46,956 nt of DNA from Ruminococcus sp. (GTDB lineage Bacteria; Bacillota; Clostridia; Oscillospirales; Ruminococcaceae), in NCBI GenBank assembly GCA_023667165.1, contig JAMPAO010000010.1:1-46956 (forward strand), read 5' to 3'. This document shows, piece after piece, positions 40,575-46,956 of this stretch. How positions within the stretch are numbered: the first letter of the stretch is position 1; every line of letters begins with the position of its first letter. Both the position numbers and the translations under genes were made by a program. The notes beneath the pieces are model-generated. The model did no database searches, was not told where the DNA came from, and saw nothing but the letters and a program-made list of their open reading frames with translations.

Positions 40575-40604
40575 ATTATACCACAAATTCTGGACAATGT
40601 GCAA
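40575..40604 (-). promoter_or_regulatory. Sigma-A promoter of the DUF951-prfA-tsaC-coaE-slt-M18 operon
   Basis: On the minus strand TTGCAC (40604-40599), 18 bases, TATAAT (40580-40575), about 40 bases before the DUF951 start. Confidence 0.65.
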
Positions 40605-40795
40605 GCATTTGAGATATATTTTGCAATTTGCACTATACGGAGCGGCGGCGGCATTTTTTTTTAGCAATATTTAACAAGCTTTCCGGTATCCGATAAAAGC
40701 TTTCTTTTTTTCGGCGCGGCTGTATTTGCATGAACATTCGGGCAATAATAACACCGTAACCGTTTTTCGGTATATTCACGCAAAGGAGAATGCAC

Positions 40796-41131
40796 ATGAA
40801 AATATCAGCTAAGTTTTACGACCTTGACGACGCGGAATTTGCCGCCGCCGCTCTGCGCAGAAACGCCGAAGGAATATTTGACATAACCATAAAGGAACAT
40901 CCCACCAACGCCCACAGAGATGGAGAATTTGCCCCGCCGGGATTTTACATGAGCATGAGCGCGGGTACGTCGGTATCAATGCCAGTGCCGTATATAACCG
41001 ACGAGCAGACGGTCGGCGCGGACGAACCCAAATCCGCGGCGATGGAGATAATCTGCCGCCCATCGGCAGCAAAAAGAGTATCCGGCATTATCATAAGCAA
41101 GGGCGGACACGATATTAAGGGCACGGTTTGA
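40796..41131 (+). CDS. Small hypothetical protein
   Basis: 111 residues from ATG 40796, seven bases after AAAGGAG; the ATG at 40790 is too close to that site. It starts KISAKFYDLDDAEFAAAALR, a beta-alpha pattern like a small ferredoxin-like domain, with a Pro-rich middle and a final AAKRVSGIIISKGGHDIKG. The second half could mirror the first (IICRPSAAKRVSGII). No family is recognised. It stands alone between divergent and unlinked genes. Confidence 0.6.
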   Translation: MKISAKFYDLDDAEFAAAALRRNAEGIFDITIKEHPTNAHRDGEFAPPGFYMSMSAGTSVSMPVPYITDEQTVGADEPKSAAMEIICRPSAAKRVSGIIISKGGHDIKGTV

Positions 41132-41343
41132 CGCGCCCCTGCCGTCAAAGCGTTATCGGGAAAGCGCCGGTCGGAACGAAGCATAAAATCAGAGCCGCAG
41201 TACGGAAAAAATGCAAAAATCAAGAGGTAAGGAGCTTCAAGCCTGAGGCTTGACGGGATACTTGCCGGCAGCTTTCGTATCCTTCGAGGCAATTATTGCT
41301 TTGCTCTCATCGGCGCTTCTTTGTGAAAACAGCGGATAAACTG

Positions 41344-41372
41344 TTGACTTATAACGAATTTTGCCGTATAAT
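41344..41372 (+). promoter_or_regulatory. Sigma-A promoter of the deacetylase lipoprotein gene
   Basis: TTGACT (41344-41349), 17 bases, TATAAT (41367-41372), leaving a 5' leader of about 145 bases that contains repeat copy 2. Confidence 0.75.
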
Positions 41373-41443
41373 AATATCAGAGCGGTACGGCGGAAAATAT
41401 ACGGGCAAGACGGGCGCAAGGGCGTCAGCCGCTCATCGTGCGG
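41368..41443 (+). repeat. Dispersed 76-bp noncoding repeat, copy 2
   Basis: Inverted relative to 29258-29331, with about 78 percent identity by eye. It starts in the -10 box and lies in the leader of the deacetylase gene. The rest of 41132-41525 holds a short CAAGCC-TGA-GGCTTG hairpin (41238-41252) and no gene. Confidence 0.6.
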
Positions 41444-41525
41444 AGCTGATCTATGCTTTGCTCCGATCTGCATTACGGCAGGCGGATCTCCGCAGAAATA
41501 TGATTTTACGGGAGCGTGACGGCAA

Positions 41526-42941
41526 ATGAACATAAAAAAAATATTGTGCGCTGCCGCACTTGTTTTTATACCTTATATCCTTTCATCATGCGGCGGCGAT
41601 ACCGTGCCGGAGGAAAAAGCCGTTCCATCCGACGGGTATGTGGCTGTTTACCGTGAAATACGCTCCGCCGAAACCTCGTCCGAAACGACCGCAGCCGTTC
41701 CGGAGATCCCCGAACCCATGAGCCTTGAAAACGGCTATCCATATCTGGCTTCATCTCTTATTCTGGGAGATGGAATCTGCGGCGGGATCTACGAAAACAA
41801 GCTGCTCACCATAGAAAATATCATCTCGGTAAAAGGGGCGGGAACGGACAATATCCTGAACTACAGGATCAACGGAGTAAAGATAAGGGACGTTGTCGGG
41901 CAGTCCGAAAAGCCGTACATATATCTCTGGTTCGGAGAGGAGAAAAATTACACCGAATATTCCGCCGAGGAATACGGTGAGGGAATACTGGAGCTTGCGG
42001 AGGAGATAAGGCGCATATGTCCGGAAAGCATGGTCCTCGCCCTCGGCAATACTCCCGTATGCAGGGACAAGCCTTATGCGGACAAGATAGAAGAATACAA
42101 CGAGAGCCTGCATTATTTAATAAGATCGACTCCCGACGAATACATAATATATACGGACATATTCTTTACCGTCGCCGAGGACGGTTACCTCGGCGAAGAT
42201 TTCTGTTACGGCGAGGAAATATCTCCGATGGGCTGCGCCGCAGTCCTTGAATACATTGAACGGGACAGATTTTACAACGATATACGCGAAGAAAATATGT
42301 ACGGGGATATTACCGCAGAAAGAGCCGCATACACGGTATCACCGGGCAAAACCGCATATCTCACGTTTGACGACGGTCCGTCGAAATACACTCCCCAAAT
42401 TTTGGATATTCTCCGTGAAAACGGTATCAAGGCTTCCTTTTTCATCACCGGCTGGTGCATAGAGGGCAGAGAGGACGTTTTGAAAAGCATTGCGGAGGAG
42501 GGGCATACCGTGGCTCTGCACAGTTGGTCCCATGATTATGATAAGATATACGGATCCGAAGAGGCGTGGCTTAAGGATTTCGCAAGGGTATACGGCAGAG
42601 TTTACGGCGTGTGCGGCTGTAAGCCGTGGGCGTTCAGATACCCCGGAGGCAGCTACAACAACCACAACAAAGACACCGCCGACGGCATTATCGATGAAAT
42701 GAACCGACGCGGGTTTACATATTTCGACTGGAACGCCGCCACCGCCGACGCGTCGGTCTACGCGACCTATGAAAGCTGCATGGAGAACATCAAAGAAAGC
42801 CTTAACTCAGATCACGAGGTAGTGCTTATGCACGATTCGCTGGAGCTTACTCCCGAATATTTGCAGGACGTCATAGACTACATAAGAGAACAGGGATATT
42901 CCTTTGAAACTATCGACGCCGCAGATCCGGTGCAGTTTTAG
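41526..42941 (+). CDS. Lipoprotein with SGNH-like domain fused to a NodB polysaccharide deacetylase
   Basis: 471 residues. The signal peptide ends in a lipobox (ILSSC, Cys22). Residues about 65-245 resemble a GDSL/SGNH hydrolase: SSLILGDGICGGIYE in place of GDS, a later ALGNTPVC, and a terminal helix after ISPMGCAAV. The usual nucleophile Ser is replaced by Gly, so it may be a binding domain. The C-terminal NodB domain has TFDDGPSKYTPQ (near 279), HSWSHDY (H-x3-H, near 332), and FRYPGGSYNN, all metal and catalytic motifs intact. It probably deacetylates cell-wall or surface glycans. Confidence 0.85.
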   Translation: MNIKKILCAAALVFIPYILSSCGGDTVPEEKAVPSDGYVAVYREIRSAETSSETTAAVPEIPEPMSLENGYPYLASSLILGDGICGGIYENKLLTIENIISVKGAGTDNILNYRINGVKIRDVVGQSEKPYIYLWFGEEKNYTEYSAEEYGEGILELAEEIRRICPESMVLALGNTPVCRDKPYADKIEEYNESLHYLIRSTPDEYIIYTDIFFTVAEDGYLGEDFCYGEEISPMGCAAVLEYIERDRFYNDIREENMYGDITAERAAYTVSPGKTAYLTFDDGPSKYTPQILDILRENGIKASFFITGWCIEGREDVLKSIAEEGHTVALHSWSHDYDKIYGSEEAWLKDFARVYGRVYGVCGCKPWAFRYPGGSYNNHNKDTADGIIDEMNRRGFTYFDWNAATADASVYATYESCMENIKESLNSDHEVVLMHDSLELTPEYLQDVIDYIREQGYSFETIDAADPVQF

Positions 42942-43008
42942 CGGGAACGTTTACGCCGCGTCCGATACCGTAATAACGCTTATATCAAAGTAAAAGGGAG
43001 AACGCATC

Positions 43009-43464
43009 ATGAAAATAATACCATACGATAAAAAATACAGGCAGGATTTTATCGAACTGAACACCAAATGGATCGAAGAGCTTTTCGGCGCTGTGGAGGA
43101 GCATGACAGAGAAACGTTTAAAAATATTGACAGTCTTATAGACGGCGGAGCTATGATATATTTTTCCGTCAGCGGAGATACCGTCCTTGCCTGCTGCATG
43201 GCTGCGCCTGCGGACGGCGGAGATTGGGAGATATGCAAGCTGGCGTCAAATCCCCTCCGCGACCACAAGGGCTGCGGCAGCGCAGTTTTCCTCGCTTGCT
43301 GCAAATGGGCGGAGGAGCATGGGGCGAAACGGCTTTTTATCGTTTCCAGCACCAAATTGAAGCCTGCGCTGCATATATATGAAAAGTACGGCTTTCGCGA
43401 GGTAAAGCTCGGCGATTACGGATATGCCCGCGGAGATATTGCATTGGAGAAAACGATCCGATAA
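43009..43464 (+). CDS. GNAT family N-acetyltransferase
   Basis: 151 residues. WEICKLASNPLRDHKGCGSA is the acetyl-CoA-binding strand and loop, with D-H-K-G-C-G-S in place of R/QxxGxG/A. It is followed by a helix with the CCKWAEEHGAKRLFIVSSTK segment and YEKYGFREV. It acetylates an unknown amine. GGGAG precedes the ATG. It lies 67 bases after the deacetylase gene and may share its transcript. Confidence 0.85.
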   Translation: MKIIPYDKKYRQDFIELNTKWIEELFGAVEEHDRETFKNIDSLIDGGAMIYFSVSGDTVLACCMAAPADGGDWEICKLASNPLRDHKGCGSAVFLACCKWAEEHGAKRLFIVSSTKLKPALHIYEKYGFREVKLGDYGYARGDIALEKTIR

Positions 43465-43581
43465 TTTGCAATAGCTTAAATAAAATTATGCAAAATATGA
43501 TAATATCTCACGGTATTTTCACTCGATAATTGTCAAAAATGCAGGAATTATAAAAGAATTTGCAAAATTACAAAAAAGGTA

Positions 43582-43610
43582 TTGACAAAATCAAAAAAAA
43601 GGTGTATCAT
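43582..43610 (+). promoter_or_regulatory. Sigma-A promoter of glnN
   Basis: TTGACA (43582-43587), 17 bases, TATCAT (43605-43610). Transcription would start just before the structured leader. Confidence 0.8.
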
Positions 43611-43621
43611 ATAAGCATAAT

Positions 43622-43690
43622 AAAAATACGTGAAGCAACGGCGCTTCGTTTGGGGGATATCCATGCCCGCAGGCGGGGCGTATTTTGTTG
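43622..43690 (+). ncRNA. Structured leader of glnN, candidate ANTAR-type attenuator
   Basis: GAAGC (43632-43636) and GCTTC (43643-43647) enclose a six-base loop AACGGC with A at position 1 and G at position 4, the ANTAR hexaloop rule. A second GC-rich hairpin (GCCCG-CAGG-CGGGGC, 43665-43679) runs into GTATTTTGTTG and could terminate. AAAATACG and CGTATTTT at the two ends can also pair. I could not find a clear second A1/G4 hexaloop. Confidence 0.4.
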
Positions 43691-43708
43691 AAACCGGAGG
43701 AAAATGTT

Positions 43709-45820
43709 ATGTCAGAGATCAGCGAAATGAACACACAGAAAGTTACTAACGTTCCCGATTATTTCGGCTGCAACGTTTTTAACGAGGAAACCATGAAAGC
43801 AAGGCTGCCGAAGAACGTTTACAAGGCGCTGCTCAAAACCAAAACAATGGGAACGGCTCTCGATCCGGACGTCGCGGACGTTATCGCCGCGGTAATGAAA
43901 GACTGGGCGGTTGAAAAGGGCGTTACCCACTACACCCACTGGTTCCACCCTATGACGGGTCTTTCCGCGGAAAAGCACGACTCGTTCATATCCCCCACCG
44001 ACAACGGCAAGGTAATAATGGAATTTTCGGGCAAGGAGCTTGTCAAGGGCGAGCCCGACGCGTCCTCGTTCCCCTCGGGCGGCTTAAGAGCTACCTTCGA
44101 GGCAAGAGGCTATACCGCATGGGATCCCACATCCCCCGCTTTTATAAAGGATCAGACCCTCTACATACCCACCGCTTTCTGCTCGTACACCGGCGAGGTA
44201 CTTGACAAGAAGACCCCGCTGCTCCGTTCCATGGAGGTCATCTCGGAGCAGGCGGTAAGAGTGCTTAAATTATTCGGCTCAAAGGCTACGAGAGTTACTA
44301 CCACCGTGGGACCGGAGCAGGAATATTTTCTTATTGACAAAAAGCTGTACGACGAACGCAAGGATCTTATTTACACAGGCAGGACCCTTTTCGGCGCGAA
44401 GGCTCCTAAGGGTCAGGAGCTGGAAGATCACTATTTCGGCAATATCAAAACGAGAGTTCACAATTACATGAAGGAGCTTGACGAGGAACTGTGGAAACTC
44501 GGTATTCTTTCCAAGACCGAGCACAATGAAGTAGCTCCCGCGCAGCATGAAATGGCTCCCATTTACACCACGTCCAACGTCGCCGCCGATCAGAACGCGC
44601 TTACAATGGAGATCATGAAAAAAGTGGCTCTCAAACACGGTCTTGTGTGCCTGCTCCATGAAAAGCCTTTTGCGGGAGTAAACGGCTCCGGCAAGCACAA
44701 TAACTGGTCGATCTCGACAAACGACGGTAAAAATCTTCTCGATCCCGGCAAAAATCCCAGAGATAATTTCCGTTTCCTTACCTTCCTCTGCGCCATAATA
44801 AAAGCAGTCGACGAATATCCCGATCTTCTCAGGCTTTCCGTTGCTTCTGCGGGCAACGATCACCGCTTGGGCGCGAACGAGGCTCCTCCCGCCATCATGT
44901 CGATCTTCGTAGGCAGCGAGCTGCAGCAGATACTCGACGCCGTTGAAAGCGGCGAAATGATAAAAACGCGCAATGAGGAATTCATTATCGGCGTAGAGGC
45001 TCTTCCCAATTTCCCCAAGGACACCACCGACCGAAACAGAACGTCGCCCTTTGCATTTACGGGAAATAAATTCGAGTTCAGAAGCCTCGGCTCATCCGAA
45101 ACCATTGCCTGCACAAACTGCATTCTCAACACGATAGTTGCCAATTCGCTCAAGGAATTTGCGGACAGGCTGGAGGGCGCCGCCGATTTCTCCTCGGAGC
45201 TCAACGCGCTGCTGGTCGAAACTATCAAGAAGCACAAGAGGGTGATTTTCAACGGCAACGGCTACGACGCAAGCTGGGTGGAGGAAGCCGCAAAGAGAGG
45301 ACTTCCCAACTTTGTTTCCACCGTTGACGCCGTTCCTCACTACACCGACGAAAAGAACGTTAAGATGTTTGAGATGTTCAAGGTATACACAAAGACCGAG
45401 CTTGAATCGAGAACGGAAATATGCCTTGAAAATTACGCAAAGGTGATCAACATCGAAGCTCTTACCATGCTTGATATGGCTAAAAAACAGATACTTCCCG
45501 CAGGTCTGGAATTTGCAAAGGATCTTGCGAATTCGATAGTTGCGAAGAAATCCGCAGGCGTAAGCGCGGAGCTTGAGAAGAAGCTGGCGGACAAGGTATC
45601 GGCTATCAACGAAAGCATCGCAAACGCTGTCGACGATTTGGACGCCAAGCTTATCGGCGCGGGAGATGTTCAAGGCGCGGAAAATTCCGCAAGGTACTAC
45701 AGAAATACGGTATTTTCCTCCATGCAGACGCTGAGAGCCGCCGCCGACGAGCTGGAAACGCTTACTCCCGAGAAGCTGTGGCCGTTCCCGACCTACGGCG
45801 ATCTCCTGTTCAGAGTTTGA
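43709..45820 (+). CDS. glnN: Type III glutamine synthetase
   Basis: 703 residues from ATG 43709 behind GGAGGAAAATG; an earlier in-frame TTG at 43685 lies in the leader. The size and the opening VTNVPDYFGCNVFNEETMKA are those of GSIII rather than GSI. Active-site segments include THYTHWFHPMTG, VGPEQEYFLID, AGVNGSGKHNNWSIST, and SPFAFTGNKFEFRSLGSS. It makes glutamine from glutamate, ammonia and ATP as a large homo-oligomer in the cytoplasm. It is transcribed alone, probably under nitrogen control through its leader. Confidence 0.95.
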   Translation: MSEISEMNTQKVTNVPDYFGCNVFNEETMKARLPKNVYKALLKTKTMGTALDPDVADVIAAVMKDWAVEKGVTHYTHWFHPMTGLSAEKHDSFISPTDNGKVIMEFSGKELVKGEPDASSFPSGGLRATFEARGYTAWDPTSPAFIKDQTLYIPTAFCSYTGEVLDKKTPLLRSMEVISEQAVRVLKLFGSKATRVTTTVGPEQEYFLIDKKLYDERKDLIYTGRTLFGAKAPKGQELEDHYFGNIKTRVHNYMKELDEELWKLGILSKTEHNEVAPAQHEMAPIYTTSNVAADQNALTMEIMKKVALKHGLVCLLHEKPFAGVNGSGKHNNWSISTNDGKNLLDPGKNPRDNFRFLTFLCAIIKAVDEYPDLLRLSVASAGNDHRLGANEAPPAIMSIFVGSELQQILDAVESGEMIKTRNEEFIIGVEALPNFPKDTTDRNRTSPFAFTGNKFEFRSLGSSETIACTNCILNTIVANSLKEFADRLEGAADFSSELNALLVETIKKHKRVIFNGNGYDASWVEEAAKRGLPNFVSTVDAVPHYTDEKNVKMFEMFKVYTKTELESRTEICLENYAKVINIEALTMLDMAKKQILPAGLEFAKDLANSIVAKKSAGVSAELEKKLADKVSAINESIANAVDDLDAKLIGAGDVQGAENSARYYRNTVFSSMQTLRAAADELETLTPEKLWPFPTYGDLLFRV

Positions 45821-45854
45821 TCCGCATAAAACTGCGGTTATACAAAAGCAAATC

Positions 45855-45888
45855 AAAAAAACCGGACGGTCAGGCTGTCCGGTTTTTT
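45855..45888. terminator. Bidirectional terminator between glnN and the kinase gene
   Basis: AAAAAACCGGAC and GTCCGGTTTTTT form a long stem with a nine-base loop and T runs on both strands, between convergent genes. Confidence 0.9.
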
Positions 45889-45898
45889 ATTCGATCTG

Positions 45899-46834
45899 TT
45901 ATTCGACGTCCGCCGTTACCTGCCGAGGCGGAGATCGGGGGGCAAAGCTCTGCGGAACGATATCCAGCGCGGTCAGATCCGTCAGCAGCTCGCCGCTTTC
46001 CGAATAACGGTCCTCGATCTTCAAAGCGGTCATTTTATTTATAATACGGACGAATTTTTTATTTACCCCCGAAAGAGCGCAGCGAAATTCGCTGTCGTCG
46101 CTAAATCTTGACATGGGGTCGTCCGGATCGTTTAGAGTGAGCATATGGTACAAAACCGCGCCAAGAGAGTAAATATCCGTCCACGGTCCGTGATTTCCGC
46201 GGCGGCGGTACTGTTCAATGGGCGCATAGCCGGGTTTCAGCGCAACCGTCATGCTGCTGCCGCTGCAGGAAAAAAAGCGCGCATTGCCGAAGTCCACGAG
46301 CTTGACGCAGCCTTTTGCGTCTATCATAATATTATTCGGCGACAGATCCCGATGTATGATATTTTTATCGTGTATTTGCCCGAAAGCCGAAGCAATCTGA
46401 ACAGCCGTATACAGCGCCTGCCCCTCGCTTGCTTTTCCGTATTTCCGGATGTATTCTCTTACGGTCATACCGCTGATATATTCCATGGAATAGTACGCCG
46501 TGCCGTTTTGCTCAAAGGCGTCAAATATTTTTATAACGTCGGTGCCGCTTCCAAGCTGCGACAGTATTGACGATTCTTTGCCGAAGCGTTCTCTGCCCGC
46601 CTCGAAGTCCCGCATATGCATAGCGGTTATCGGCTCTACTGTAAAGCCGTCCGGACTTCTCACAGCGATCCCCTTGGGATAATATTCCTTTATCGCTACC
46701 TTTTTCTCCTTCTCGGTATCATAGGCAAGGTATGTTATCCCGAATCCTCCGCTGCCTATGACCCTGCCTGTCACATACCGGTCGGAAAGCGGCGTTCCCG
46801 CAGCAAGGGCGTCCGTTTTCGCAGATGAGTACAA
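45899..46834 (-). CDS. Serine/threonine protein kinase (Hanks type)
   Basis: About 311 residues. I choose TTG 46834 because AGAGGTGA lies six bases ahead; the GTG at 46843 overlaps that site. The complete kinase core is present: glycine loop VIGSGGFGITYLAYD, Lys in VAIKEYY, catalytic loop IIHRDLSPNNIMID (near 162), and DFG in KLVDFGNARFF. An APIEQYRRRGNHGPWTDIYS segment in the activation region is typical of a group of clostridial kinases. There is no membrane segment or PASTA domain, so it is soluble; substrates are unknown. Confidence 0.88.
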   Translation of the reverse strand: MYSSAKTDALAAGTPLSDRYVTGRVIGSGGFGITYLAYDTEKEKKVAIKEYYPKGIAVRSPDGFTVEPITAMHMRDFEAGRERFGKESSILSQLGSGTDVIKIFDAFEQNGTAYYSMEYISGMTVREYIRKYGKASEGQALYTAVQIASAFGQIHDKNIIHRDLSPNNIMIDAKGCVKLVDFGNARFFSCSGSSMTVALKPGYAPIEQYRRRGNHGPWTDIYSLGAVLYHMLTLNDPDDPMSRFSDDSEFRCALSGVNKKFVRIINKMTALKIEDRYSESGELLTDLTALDIVPQSFAPRSPPRQVTADVE

Positions 46835-46853
46835 TACGATCACCTCTGTAACA

Positions 46854-46882
46854 ATTATAACATATTATATGAAAAATTGCAA
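46854..46882 (-). promoter_or_regulatory. Sigma-A promoter of the kinase gene
   Basis: On the minus strand TTGCAA (46882-46877), 17 bases, TATAAT (46859-46854), about 20 bases before the start. Nothing further is seen to the window end. Confidence 0.75.
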
Positions 46883-46956
46883 CAGCGGATCCTTCCGCAC
46901 ACACGGTAATTTCACGAGTAAATAATTTGCTTTTAAATTATGCATAAGATATGAAC

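Noticed and set aside
43622..43690. glnN leader as a mini-ykkC (guanidine-II) riboswitch because of an ACGG loop
   Set aside because: Only one of two required ACGR loops is present, and the gene is not a guanidine-related function.

Overview
The window looks like a chromosomal segment of a Gram-positive gut Clostridia, most likely an Oscillospiraceae/Ruminococcus-type organism. The basis is strong AGGAGG-type ribosome sites, sigma-A promoters, ZapA/PBP2/U32 and PrfA/TsaC/CoaE housekeeping operons, a type III glutamine synthetase, and families common in these bacteria (DUF6062, DUF951, AgrBD, LytTR-DUF3021). No rRNA, tRNA, integrase or transposase gene was seen.

Layout. 1-2400: AT-rich end of an agr-type quorum-sensing locus (partial AgrB, AgrD peptide precursor), then a secreted M23-type peptidase and a lipoprotein. 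2746-5200: a LytTR regulator with its DUF3021 membrane partner and a membrane-anchored alpha/beta hydrolase. 5560-9693: a leftward operon with its own sigma-A promoter, encoding a Csx20-like protein, a CARF-HEPN ribonuclease, a short CARF-only protein, a protein resembling sigma-70 region 2, and a 5-TM membrane protein. 9717-10897: a GIY-YIG protein preceded by five tiny ORFs (25-30 codons) with strong ribosome sites, behind a 79-bp-period tandem repeat. 10901-18627: a type III-D-like CRISPR effector operon (cas10-csx10-double cas7-csx19-like-cas7-like-cas6), bounded by a terminator at one end and a sigma-A promoter at the other. 18651-19952: a 16-repeat CRISPR array transcribed leftward, with two candidate leader promoters on the right and a terminator on the left. 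cas1 and cas2 are absent.

20216-46956 is mostly ordinary chromosome: CpsB-type phosphatase and nucleoside kinase; the zapA-U32-PBP2-DUF6062 operon; an AI-2E family exporter; a GH13-DUF1653 fusion; a transglutaminase-like lipoprotein; an isolated GspF-like protein; tyrA; maf; the DUF951-prfA-tsaC-coaE-slt-M18 operon; a GDSL-like/NodB deacetylase lipoprotein; a GNAT enzyme; glnN with a structured leader; and a Ser/Thr kinase. Noncoding features here include a 163-bp palindromic MITE-like element and a 76-bp repeat present twice.

How the parts may work together (inference): Cas10 bound to target RNA makes a cyclic-nucleotide messenger, CARF proteins sense it, and the Csx20-like protein may dampen it. 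The CARF-only/sigma-like pair suggests a transcriptional output. The adjacent tiny-peptide operon with unusual tandem promoter repeats is the most obvious candidate target. This CARF-sigma-peptide arrangement is the strongest candidate for an undescribed system in the window.
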